DNA of 12,781 nt from WFTC01 sp047635955 (lineage in GTDB: Bacteria > Patescibacteriota > Gracilibacteria > UBA1369 > 2-02-FULL-48-14). Positions 5,477 to 12,516 of this stretch are shown piece by piece. Every line of letters begins with the position of its first letter. Position 1 is the first letter of the stretch. The notes under the pieces are model-generated. The model was not told the origin of the DNA. It did not search any database and saw only the letters and a program-made list of their open reading frames with translations. Both the position numbers and the translations under genes were made by a program. The DNA is taken from the NCBI GenBank assembly GCA_047635955.1, contig JBLIGW010000024.1:1-12781 (forward strand), in the 5' to 3' direction.

Positions 5477-7948
5477 TTAAATTGCCGCAACCATGCTTCT
5501 TAAGTCATCAAGTGAGTAATGTTCATCTGCCCCCTTAGGTAATATACTTACGGGTGAGTCTGGACCATCTGGGAGGAATTTAGTGTAGCTATTTCCAGAG
5601 TCTAGTCTAATTGTAGAATATCCATTAAAGCTATCAGCCTCATCAAAATTTAATTCTGCCATTTCTGCCTCCACAAGTGCGAGTGATTCAGCGTCAAATG
5701 AAGCAAACTCTGAGATGGCTTCTGTAGCTTCAGGTCCTTTCTTTGGCCTTGCTTTACCTTCTTGTCGATCTTGTTGAAATTCTTTAGATGCTGCAGTTAC
5801 GGCAGCTTCAATACTTTCGTAGTCATCACCATCGTATTTAATGGAAATATGACTGTCTTCATTGTAATGATCACTTGGTCCTACACCCATAAATCGAATC
5901 TTAATGGGCTGTCTATGTTCTAAAGTTACGCCATCAGCACCAGGGGCGGTGAGTTCAATATTTTTACCATTAGCTCTACTGCTTTTGTCTGAGTCATTGA
6001 GTGTGATATCTGGATTAACTGAGTGGGCAAGGTTTGAAAGTTCAGGCATTTTTTCAGACCATAGACCCTGTAATCTTGCATCTCTGGCTTCCATTCGACT
6101 GACTGTAGAATCAGTAGATGCAGCTCCATTCAGAGCAGGTGCCTCAGTCGTTGTGTCCTTTGTCTTCATGGGTTCAATCTGAGTCTTACTAGTGTCTAAT
6201 TGTTTTTTCGTGTCTCTTAAACGGGTAGCAACTTGTCCAAGGTGTCCAGCTTGTCGTTGATATTCATCATCTTCAAGATTAAGCTTGAATGCTTCTAATC
6301 TGTTTGCCATGTCTGGGTAGTTGTCGTTTAAGTCTACATACTGTCTTAGTACTCTATTATGCGCACGTGATAACTGATTGTAATTACCATCTCCACTGTC
6401 CAATTTAGCAGCAAGAGCGAGTTCAGATTCTTTTAATTCATTACCTTCGTGTATAAATTCGCCCATATGCATAATAAATTCACGGTAACTTCCAGCTTGA
6501 ATTACTTCATTTGCTTCAGCGCCTTCAGCGTCCCTTACTTCACGACGGTTTCCACGTGTTTCATCATCTTCATGGGTGCCGTCAATATCAAGAATAGGAT
6601 TTACAGCCTCAGTCTTTTCACCAATAAAGTAAGAGTGCATTTCGTGCACACTTTGATTGGCAGAAAGCATTCGAGAATTTAAATCATCCTTAACGGCAAA
6701 CTCAACCACCTTAAATTCAACCATTTGGTCGTAAGTATCGTGGAGGGTCATGTGACTGTCATAGAGTGCGCTTACTTTTTCGCCGAACTCAGTGGCAAGT
6801 CTTTCATAACGTGCACCAGATTCCCTGTCTCGGTAATCTATATTTTTTACTTTATTGTAGAGAACATTTACTTCTTTCACTTCAGCCTCATGGGCTTCAA
6901 GATCATCCCCAAAAATTTTACGCACACCTTCAAGGTCTGCACCATCATAAGGATTTGTCACTGTTTCTGGTTCAGGTGCAACGGTATCAGTTGTGCCTTC
7001 CGTAGGTTTCACTTCTGGTGCAGCAACTACTGGTTCAGCTACTTTTGCTTTAACAGAGAAAGTGAGTTTAGTTCCTAGTACTTTTAAGTAGTCAGAGCCA
7101 TCTGTATTGGACCACTTACCTTCCTTAAATTCGTAGTCCACTCCTTCAGAGCTAACCACCATACCTTCAGGATTTTGCCCTTCTTCAAGGAAGTTTTCAT
7201 TGAAATCTGCAAATTTACTCCACTTAACGTCTGCAGGTGAGACTAGGTCAATGGTATAAGAACCAGCTTCTCCACTTATTAAACTGTCTTTTCGAGCCAT
7301 AAATCCATCAAGCCCTCCATCAGGTGCGGCAGCGGCGGCTTCAGGGGCAGGAGTTTCAGTTTCCGCAGGAGCTTGGATAGAGTCAGGAACACCATCAGCA
7401 TCAAGACGAGGGGGTAGAGGTGGTCCATATAGAGGTTCATCAACAATACCATCATTATCATTGTCTACGTAGGAGTCGTCTTCAATAATTTTCCAATTAT
7501 CGTTTGCAGTATTTCTGTCATACCAGCTATAACCTTCAGGTGGTGCTAAAGCCCCTTTTTCATTGCGAACAAGGTAAGGAACAGCTACTTCTGCAGTCCA
7601 ATAGTGATTGGAACCTAAAGGTTCAGGTATAATTATTTGATTTGTACCGGCTGTCGAACGCGGCACGCTAGTATCAACATCTAGTGCAGGATTATAATAA
7701 TCCGTCAAAAGGAGATCAATCTCTCCTAAAATCGCTTCTTCCATCCTGTTGAGTCCATCTGAATTATTGATGGACGTAAAGTTTTCTAATAGAATTGGAT
7801 TACTAGCATCTAAATCTTCAAGAAAATCATCAGTAATAGCTTCACTAGTCGCTGCTACATCATTGAGCTGGGTAGCCAGTTCTTTAGCGTACGCAAGACC
7901 AGTGAGTTCTTCATTTGGACCAACTGATTCTTGATTTTCTGCACCCAT
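5477..7948 (-). CDS. Large acidic hypothetical protein with a calcium-type aspartate motif, 823 aa
   Basis: I do not recognise this protein as a whole. It is very acidic and has no signal peptide or membrane span, so the sequence gives no sign of export by the Sec pathway. An N-terminal part (1-180) holds an aspartate-rich loop, DNDNDGIVD (162-170), followed by DADG (183-186), similar to the calcium-binding loops of thrombospondin type 3 or dockerin-like repeats. Pro/Ala/Glu linkers lie at about 190-212 and 303-332, around a probable beta domain (225-300; DYEFKEGKWS, YLKVLGTKL). Residues 340-610 are long charged helices, and the C-terminal 150 residues are mixed, ending GADEHYSLDDLRSMVAAI. 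It starts 2 bases after the stop of the small coiled-coil gene, so the two form an operon. Function unknown; a scaffold or surface-associated role would be a guess. Confidence 0.8.
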   Translation of the reverse strand: MGAENQESVGPNEELTGLAYAKELATQLNDVAATSEAITDDFLEDLDASNPILLENFTSINNSDGLNRMEEAILGEIDLLLTDYYNPALDVDTSVPRSTAGTNQIIIPEPLGSNHYWTAEVAVPYLVRNEKGALAPPEGYSWYDRNTANDNWKIIEDDSYVDNDNDGIVDEPLYGPPLPPRLDADGVPDSIQAPAETETPAPEAAAAAPDGGLDGFMARKDSLISGEAGSYTIDLVSPADVKWSKFADFNENFLEEGQNPEGMVVSSEGVDYEFKEGKWSNTDGSDYLKVLGTKLTFSVKAKVAEPVVAAPEVKPTEGTTDTVAPEPETVTNPYDGADLEGVRKIFGDDLEAHEAEVKEVNVLYNKVKNIDYRDRESGARYERLATEFGEKVSALYDSHMTLHDTYDQMVEFKVVEFAVKDDLNSRMLSANQSVHEMHSYFIGEKTEAVNPILDIDGTHEDDETRGNRREVRDAEGAEANEVIQAGSYREFIMHMGEFIHEGNELKESELALAAKLDSGDGNYNQLSRAHNRVLRQYVDLNDNYPDMANRLEAFKLNLEDDEYQRQAGHLGQVATRLRDTKKQLDTSKTQIEPMKTKDTTTEAPALNGAASTDSTVSRMEARDARLQGLWSEKMPELSNLAHSVNPDITLNDSDKSSRANGKNIELTAPGADGVTLEHRQPIKIRFMGVGPSDHYNEDSHISIKYDGDDYESIEAAVTAASKEFQQDRQEGKARPKKGPEATEAISEFASFDAESLALVEAEMAELNFDEADSFNGYSTIRLDSGNSYTKFLPDGPDSPVSILPKGADEHYSLDDLRSMVAAI

Positions 7949-7950
7949 GT

Positions 7951-8274
7951 TTATAGTTGGTTAAGTTCTTCGAGTAGCCGGTCCGCTTCAGCATTAGCTT
8001 CCACTTGCTCCTTGGCTTCTTCAGCCTTAATATTGGCTGTTTGTTTGTGACTATTAAAAGCTTTAAATTCGGCATTCATTCGTTGCCGAACATCAATTTC
8101 CTTCTTCATCTTTTCAATATGTGCGGTTTGCAGTTCCATGAGTTTAGCGTGAAGCTTTTCAGCTTGGTCGCTACTCAGATTAGCTGCGATCTTTGTAATT
8201 CGAGCGACTTGCTCGTCTTTAAGAGTCCCTTTGAGGGAGTTGGCTAGCTCAAGAATTTGTTCACTAGTATGCAT
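7951..8274 (-). CDS. Small coiled-coil hypothetical protein, 107 aa
   Basis: A wholly helical, charged protein of 107 residues with no membrane segment. Residues 30-107 contain heptad-like spacing (KLHAKLMELQTAHIEKMKKE, then EEAKEQVEANAEADRLLEEL) typical of a coiled coil. It is the first gene of a two-gene operon: its TAA is followed after 2 bases by the ATG of the 823-residue acidic protein, whose middle is also long helices, so the pair may form a complex. No family recognised. No Shine-Dalgarno sequence precedes the ATG. It is divergent from the PRC-barrel gene across about 50 bases, so the two promoters must be packed into that gap. Confidence 0.75.
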   Translation of the reverse strand: MHTSEQILELANSLKGTLKDEQVARITKIAANLSSDQAEKLHAKLMELQTAHIEKMKKEIDVRQRMNAEFKAFNSHKQTANIKAEEAKEQVEANAEADRLLEELNQL

Positions 8275-8327
8275 TTGATGAAAGTTAAATCTTTACATTT
8301 TACCATAAAAGGGTGAATACTTCAAGT

Positions 8328-8840
8328 ATGAAGAAGCATTGGTCCCAGATAGCAAAGCTGCCCGTGAAGGTCTCAGACGAGTCCGTAGATTTGGGGCGTA
8401 TTAATGGTGTTTTTATTCATCCAGATAGCGGCCAAGTCATTGGTTTTCTTGCGGGGCTGCTAAAAGTTCTTGTGCCGGTGGACGTGCGAAAATGGACCAC
8501 TCAGCAGGTGATCATCACGGAAGAAGAAGCGCTAATGCCGCCCATGGAGAATTACAGAATCAAAGATCTCGGGATACGGCGGGCTTTTTTCAACAGCAAA
8601 CGAGTCAAATCAAAATTAGGTCATTATTATGGAACGATTCGTGATTTCCAGATGGATATGACTCTGAATCAGCTACTTACTTTTGAGGTCTCCAAGCGCT
8701 TTTTAGGAATAGAATGGGACAAGCGGCAGTTTGAATACAGAGATATTGATCATATTACAGATACGCGGGTCATTTTAAGCGTAGAACCTGAGGCATCAAA
8801 AAAGGCCCTCAATTTGAGGACCTCTTTGACTAAGAGTTGA
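8328..8840 (+). CDS. PRC-barrel-like protein
   Basis: The protein has 170 residues from ATG 8328, or 175 from GTG 8313; I favour ATG, and neither start has a clear ribosome site. The N-terminal half has the PRC-barrel pattern: a start of the type 'KLPVKVSDESVDLGRINGVFI', then HPDSGQVIGFLAG as the paired strand, and a second barrel-like repeat from KSKLGHYYGTIRDFQMD. PRC barrels bind RNA-processing partners (as in RimM) or the photosynthetic reaction centre, and many bacterial stand-alone copies have no known role. No membrane span. It is monocistronic, on the strand opposite its neighbours, and ends with TGA two bases before the stop of the convergent pilin-like gene. The family call is by pattern only. 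Confidence 0.7.
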   Translation: MKKHWSQIAKLPVKVSDESVDLGRINGVFIHPDSGQVIGFLAGLLKVLVPVDVRKWTTQQVIITEEEALMPPMENYRIKDLGIRRAFFNSKRVKSKLGHYYGTIRDFQMDMTLNQLLTFEVSKRFLGIEWDKRQFEYRDIDHITDTRVILSVEPEASKKALNLRTSLTKS

Positions 8841-8841
8841 A

Positions 8842-9258
8842 CTAGGAAGTAACCGTAGTTCCTCCAGATGCAGCACCAAGAATAGTGTTCACTAGTGCGA
8901 AAGATAGGAAAATAATGATGATTCCCACTACAGCGTAGAGAAGAATCTTTTTAGCTTTACCAACTGAATCGTCGTTCCCTGCAGAAGTAACGTAAAGAAT
9001 ACCTGCGTAGATCACCATAAGAATGGAGACAAATCCAAGGAATCCAAGGAAGAAGTTAATGATTCGGTTTGCGAGGGTTTTGAAGTCCCCTTCACCTCCA
9101 GTAGCTCCAGAGATTGCACTAGGTGCGTCTGAGCTATCGATAAGTGAGTTAGCGAGTACAGGATCAACAGTCATGAGCGTGCTAGCGAGCACGACAAGAC
9201 CAAGCAGTCCGGCAAACACAAGTGCTTCTCGTACCCGAGGAGAGGTGAGCGTGTTCAT
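8842..9258 (-). CDS. T4SS pilin-like (TrbC/VirB2-type) small membrane protein
   Basis: The protein has 138 residues. A hydrophobic signal peptide (about 12-36, possible cleavage after VLA at 34-36) is followed by a Ser/Gly/Asp-rich stretch, then two membrane spans (about 67-91 and 104-128) joined by a short polar turn (SAGNDDSVGKAKK). The tail is Gly/Thr/Ser. This is the architecture of TrbC/VirB2 pilins, and proteins of this type are common in CPR genomes, where they are annotated as T4SS pilin-like. Such proteins may form surface filaments or pores, although no other secretion genes lie in this window. It has its own strong promoter (9294-9323), typical of an abundant structural protein. 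It ends with TAG. No Shine-Dalgarno sequence precedes the ATG. Confidence 0.82.
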   Translation of the reverse strand: MNTLTSPRVREALVFAGLLGLVVLASTLMTVDPVLANSLIDSSDAPSAISGATGGEGDFKTLANRIINFFLGFLGFVSILMVIYAGILYVTSAGNDDSVGKAKKILLYAVVGIIIIFLSFALVNTILGAASGGTTVTS

Positions 9259-9293
9259 AGCGTGGTGGTTAGATTTATGAATATTTCCATCCC

Positions 9294-9323
9294 ATTATAC
9301 GCGTCTCAATGGGAAAGTCACAA
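9294..9323 (-). promoter_or_regulatory. Promoter of the pilin-like gene
   Basis: On the minus strand TTGTGA (-35, 9323-9318) and a consensus TATAAT (-10, 9299-9294) lie 18 bases apart, 35 bases before the ATG of the pilin-like gene. It sits immediately after the murB stop, so the pilin-like gene is not dependent on the upstream operon. Confidence 0.75.
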
Positions 9324-9324
9324 C

Positions 9325-10191
9325 TTAAGTCATCACGGGTACTGAAATAACTTCTCGTTCCAAGTCGATTTTATGTTTGTCTTGCACTACCATCTGTACA
9401 TATTCTGCGAGTGCATTCACATCAGCAGAAGTGGCTCCACCCGTATTCATGAAGAAATTGGCATGATGCTCAGAAACCTTCATAGGTCCCATTACGTATC
9501 CTTTGAGTCCGGCTTCATCAATCAGTTGACCCGCTGATTTTGCGCCTGCTGGGTTCTTGAAAAATGAACCTGTTGAGAGTCCAGGTGCTTGTTTTTTAAT
9601 ACGCCACTGTTGAATTTCTTTCATTTTAGCTTCAATCTCATCAGGATCTCCTTTGGAAAGTTTGAGTTTCCCAGAAAGGATCACAGCTCCAGGGGTCTCT
9701 TTCATTTTGGATTCACGGTATTTGTAGTCAAACCACGCTAAATCCACGGTTTTCAGCCCTTCACCTGGGGTCCAAATTCGTGCCTCAAGCAGTAAATCTT
9801 TCATTTCCACTTCAAAACATCCCGCATTCCCATAAATAGCACCTCCTACGGTCCCTGGTAGGCCGTTCCACTCTGCCAGGCCTGTGAGTCCGGCTTTGTG
9901 TGCTGCACGTACCAGAGTAGGCATAGGTGTCCCTCCAGCAACATGAACGATTGTGTCTTCTATCTTGATTTCATCTACTTTGTTGCGAATGACCAAACCT
10001 CGAAAGCCTTCATCGTCAAATAAAAGATTAGAGGCTCCTCCAAATACAAAATAGGGAAGGTCACGGGTGACAGCCCATTCAAGCGCTTCAATCAGATCAG
10101 CTTCCGTTTTTGCTTCAACAAAGAAGTCCGCGAACCCACCAATGCGGTAGGTTCCATAATTTGATAGATCGTGATCGCTGAATATTTCCAT
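9325..10191 (-). CDS. murB: UDP-N-acetylenolpyruvoylglucosamine reductase
   Basis: MurB is the FAD- and NADPH-dependent reductase that converts UDP-GlcNAc-enolpyruvate to UDP-MurNAc, the second committed step of peptidoglycan synthesis, in the cytoplasm. At 288 residues it has the length of the shorter (type II) enzymes. The FAD domain carries NYGTYRIGG (11-19), FGGASNLLFDD (50-60) and GLPGTVGGAIYGNAGCF (110-126). The catalytic set is Arg159 (YRES), Ser209 (GSFFKNP) and a C-terminal Glu (LEREV, Glu280). The NAGCF loop and MKVSEHHANFFMN also fit. It starts 9 bases after the stop of the lipoprotein gene and in the same frame, so the two are likely co-transcribed. MurA, the preceding enzyme, is encoded on the opposite strand beyond the tRNA pair. 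Confidence 0.96.
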   Translation of the reverse strand: MEIFSDHDLSNYGTYRIGGFADFFVEAKTEADLIEALEWAVTRDLPYFVFGGASNLLFDDEGFRGLVIRNKVDEIKIEDTIVHVAGGTPMPTLVRAAHKAGLTGLAEWNGLPGTVGGAIYGNAGCFEVEMKDLLLEARIWTPGEGLKTVDLAWFDYKYRESKMKETPGAVILSGKLKLSKGDPDEIEAKMKEIQQWRIKKQAPGLSTGSFFKNPAGAKSAGQLIDEAGLKGYVMGPMKVSEHHANFFMNTGGATSADVNALAEYVQMVVQDKHKIDLEREVISVPVMT

Positions 10192-10200
10192 GCGGAAAGA

Positions 10201-10653
10201 CTACTCGGCTGTCAGTAGTAGATCAATCATTTCGTAAGTTTCAACTTCCACAGTCGGATTCCAAATCCCATCTAGATTTTCAGGGGGAAGTTCAGAACTA
10301 CTAGTGGTGAAATTAACATCATAAATGGTGTCTTCAAATTGAAGGTAGAAACAATCGAAAGCTCCTCCACACGCATTGTCGTAAACCATAGTGCTTCCAT
10401 TCACGCCAACCGCTTCTAGGTCAGAAACATCAGCAGAGTTATTGGCTCGAATTTCCATAGTGAGGAAATCTTGATTCACGGGATCCGGTACTTTCACTTG
10501 CGCTTCATATCGAGTGAAGTAAATGACATCCCAGCTTTCTTGAGCCGTGAGATTAAGATTTTGAAGTTCAATTAGCTGCTCGTTCTCTTCAGTAGCACCT
10601 TGGCATCCTGCCGCTAGAGCAGAAAGCAAAATCAGTGTGAGTAGTTTTTTCAT
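10201..10653 (-). CDS. Hypothetical lipoprotein, 150 aa
   Basis: A lysine-led signal peptide (MKKLLTLILLSALAAGC) ends in a lipobox-like LAAGC with Cys17 as the lipidation site, so this is a membrane-anchored exported lipoprotein. The mature part (about 133 residues) is acidic and probably beta-rich, with two cysteines in CGGAFDC (a likely disulfide). I recognise no family. It is the first gene of an operon with murB, whose ATG follows the TAG by 9 bases. The promoter is probably at 10676-10707. Confidence 0.82.
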   Translation of the reverse strand: MKKLLTLILLSALAAGCQGATEENEQLIELQNLNLTAQESWDVIYFTRYEAQVKVPDPVNQDFLTMEIRANNSADVSDLEAVGVNGSTMVYDNACGGAFDCFYLQFEDTIYDVNFTTSSSELPPENLDGIWNPTVEVETYEMIDLLLTAE

Positions 10654-10675
10654 CGTAAAAATAAGTTAGTACGCC

Positions 10676-10707
10676 TTTATAATGCGTTCACTAAAGCTTT
10701 ATTACAA
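10676..10707 (-). promoter_or_regulatory. Possible promoter of the lipoprotein-murB operon
   Basis: On the minus strand TTGTAA (10707-10702) and TATAAA (10681-10676) lie upstream of the lipoprotein ATG. Their 20-base spacing is longer than ideal; CATTAT, three bases earlier, would give 17. It lies just outside the end of repeat unit C. Confidence 0.4.
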
Positions 10708-10720
10708 TGTTTTTTCTAAA

Positions 10721-10900
10721 TGGAAGCACCTATCAGAGTATCCATTCACTTTCGTGAATGTTTTACGCCTCCTTGCCTCGGTCATGGGTGAGTAAACTCC
10801 CCCGCGACTCTCGGCTACGTCGCGCATCGAACTGTCGTTCTCCTCTGAGAAACTTCGTTTCAAATAAAACCACCCACAAGGGGTGTTTGTATTTAAATGG
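10721..10900 (-). repeat. tRNA-linked repeat unit C (tRNA-Thr type), adjoining tRNA-Thr
   Basis: In tRNA direction the unit follows the CCA of tRNA-Thr (10900-10898). It contains a terminator hairpin, the GAAC/GTTC hairpin (829-832/837-840 of the 10 kb block) and an 88-nt core (10827-10740). It ends with 19 bases (10739-10721) that repeat the tRNA-Thr 3' end (10916-10898) with two mismatches in the acceptor stem. The core is nearly the same as the tRNA-Pro-linked core at 883-969. Stems are 10804-10808/10819-10823, 10786-10793/10796-10803 (AA loop) and 10744-10749/10754-10759. No gene lies inside; the open frame across it is a by-product of the repeat and the tRNA. Confidence 0.85.
10862..10888 (-). 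terminator. Rho-independent terminator after tRNA-Thr
   Basis: On the minus strand CACCC, a 5-base loop (CTTGT) and GGGTG (10885-10871) are followed by GTTTTATTT. It starts 13 bases after the CCA of tRNA-Thr and would end the tRNA-Tyr/tRNA-Thr transcript before the structured core of repeat unit C. Confidence 0.65.
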
Positions 10901-10973
10901 AGCCACCTATCAGAGTCGAACTGATGACCTACGGGTTACAAATCCGTTGCTCTACCAACTGAGCTAAGGTGGC
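10898..10973 (-). tRNA. tRNA-Thr (UGU)
   Basis: The minus-strand cloverleaf has acceptor GCCACCT/AGGTGGC, D-arm with GCTC...GAGC, anticodon loop TTTGTAA (anticodon TGT), T-arm ATCAG TTCGACT CTGAT, discriminator T and an encoded CCA. The anticodon stem ACGGA/CCCGT has one non-Watson-Crick pair, A31 with C39, next to the loop. It is transcribed after tRNA-Tyr, 68 bases downstream of it. Its last 19 bases reappear at 10721-10739. Confidence 0.95.
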
Positions 10974-11041
10974 TTATGTGTTTCTTGTGTCTAGACTCAA
11001 CTTTTATACCAATAAGGTTGCTGTAGCACAAGGGGGAAATA

Positions 11042-11126
11042 TGGTGGGCCGGGAAGGACTCGAACCTTCGAAGGCAGAGCCAGCGGATTTACAGTCCGCC
11101 CCGTTTGACCACTTCGGTACCGACCC
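11042..11126 (-). tRNA. tRNA-Tyr (GUA)
   Basis: A class II tRNA with a long variable arm is read on the minus strand. The acceptor is GGGTCGG/CCGGCCC, the anticodon stem GCGGA/TCCGC with loop CTGTAAA (anticodon GTA), the variable arm TGGCTCTGCCTTC, and the T-arm GAAGG TTCGAGT CCTTC, then discriminator A and an encoded CCA. It is first in a two-tRNA unit with tRNA-Thr, with the promoter at 11167-11194. Confidence 0.96.
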
Positions 11127-11166
11127 ACAATTTCAATTTGCATCTCACAAAGTGGATACAGAGCGG

Positions 11167-11194
11167 ATTATAACGAAATCAGAATGAAAGGCAA
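11167..11194 (-). promoter_or_regulatory. Promoter of the tRNA-Tyr/tRNA-Thr unit
   Basis: On the minus strand TTGCCT (-35, 11194-11189) and consensus TATAAT (-10, 11172-11167) are 16 bases apart, about 40 bases before tRNA-Tyr. The rest of the 135-base gap to murA shows no clear + strand promoter. Confidence 0.65.
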
Positions 11195-11262
11195 ATGAAC
11201 TTTATTAGCATATTGCTTCTACAATCTGGCCCTGATAACCTGTGCTCACTTAAAAAAGATTT

Positions 11263-12516
11263 ATGCCCCAATTCCTCGTTCAAGGTGGTGACCCACTCAA
11301 AGGAGAGGTAACCATCAGTGGTTCAAAAAATGCCACACTACCAATTTTAGCAGCTACGCTACTTGCAAAAGGAGAAAGTGTACTTAATAATGTGCCAGAT
11401 ATTTCAGATGTTCACGCTTATGTGTCCATTTTGCAGAGTTTGGGGGCGACAGCAAGTTTTGAAAATGGAACGGTAAAAGTAGACGCAACAAATATTTCAC
11501 CCGCGGACATTGATTCAAGTTTAGTTAAACACATGCGTTCTTCTATTCTTTTGCTCGGACCTCTTTTGGGACGATTTGGAGAAGCAAAACTGGAGTTTCC
11601 AGGAGGATGTGTACTCGGTAAGCGATCGGTTCATGCTCATGTTCACGCCCTTCAAGCTTTAGGTGCAGAACTGATTGAAAGCACAGAGCATGTCCACATG
11701 AAAGCAGACAAGCTAGTGGGAAAGACTTTTATTATGGCTGAGGCAAGTGTGACGGCTACGGAAAACGCATTAATGGCAGCGGTAATGGCAGAAGGACGAA
11801 CTGAAATCAGATGGGCAGCGATGGAACCTCATGTACAAGATCTCTGTAAATTTCTAGTGGCTCTTGGTGCAGACATTCAAGGAATTGGAACTCACACTAT
11901 TGTTATTGAAGGGGGAAAAGAACTAATCGGAGCTGAATTCACAGTAGTTTCTGACTACATTGAGGCAGGAACCTTTGTTATTGCTGGAGTTTTGACCAAT
12001 GGTGAGATCACAGTTAAGAACTGTCCGGTCAATCATCTAGACAGTTTTTGGCAAAAGCTCACTGAAGTGGGTGCTAATTATGAAATTAAAGGGAACACGG
12101 TATATGTGAAACCTCATTCCGGTTTGAAGTGTGTAGAAAAGCTACAAACCTCGGTTTACCCTGGTTTCGCTACGGATCTACAGGCACCATTCACTCTTTT
12201 GCTCACTCAATGTGAAGGCGCAAGTAAGGTGCATGAAACTCTATTTGAAGGGCGTCTAAATTATCTTGGTGAGCTTGAAAGAATGGGGGTTAAAGTAGAG
12301 ATTCTCAATCCTCATCAGGCAATTATTCACGGAGTGGCTCAGCTCAAAGCCGCACCTATTGTTAGTTATGACCTGCGAGCAGGAGCTGCCATGGTTTTGG
12401 CGGCACTCATTGCAGATGGAGAAAGTGTAATCAGCGACATCAATTATATTGATAGGGGTTACGCTCAATTTGAAGAAAAACTACGTGGCTTGGGTGCAAA
12501 AATCCAACGGGTTTAA
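11263..12516 (+). CDS. murA: UDP-N-acetylglucosamine 1-carboxyvinyltransferase
   Basis: MurA transfers enolpyruvate from phosphoenolpyruvate to UDP-GlcNAc, the first committed step of peptidoglycan synthesis, in the cytoplasm. At 417 residues it is of normal family length (E. coli has 419) and intact. Visible marks are GSKNATLPILAA (20-31, with the active-site Lys22 and Asn23), the catalytic loop FPGGCVLGKR with Cys116 (the position alkylated by fosfomycin in sensitive enzymes), YPGFATDLQAP with the conserved Asp, and DLRAGAAMVLAALIADG plus IDRGY near the end. The two inside-out alpha/beta domains are reflected in the internal repeat of the EPSP-synthase fold. The ATG follows AAAAAAGATT with no Shine-Dalgarno sequence. 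Its last 36 bases overlap the convergent ComEC-like gene. Confidence 0.97.
   Translation: MPQFLVQGGDPLKGEVTISGSKNATLPILAATLLAKGESVLNNVPDISDVHAYVSILQSLGATASFENGTVKVDATNISPADIDSSLVKHMRSSILLLGPLLGRFGEAKLEFPGGCVLGKRSVHAHVHALQALGAELIESTEHVHMKADKLVGKTFIMAEASVTATENALMAAVMAEGRTEIRWAAMEPHVQDLCKFLVALGADIQGIGTHTIVIEGGKELIGAEFTVVSDYIEAGTFVIAGVLTNGEITVKNCPVNHLDSFWQKLTEVGANYEIKGNTVYVKPHSGLKCVEKLQTSVYPGFATDLQAPFTLLLTQCEGASKVHETLFEGRLNYLGELERMGVKVEILNPHQAIIHGVAQLKAAPIVSYDLRAGAAMVLAALIADGESVISDINYIDRGYAQFEEKLRGLGAKIQRV

Noticed and set aside
6449..7078. Open frames on the + strand inside the acidic protein gene
   Set aside because: They are antisense shadows of the 823-residue gene, rich in Phe and Cys from complementary codons, with no motif.
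10758..10967. 69-codon + strand frame
   Set aside because: It runs through repeat unit C and antisense to tRNA-Thr; there is no protein-like signal.
10969..11187. 72-codon + strand frame with GREGLEPSKAEPADLQSAPF
   Set aside because: This is the well-known false translation antisense to tRNA-Tyr.
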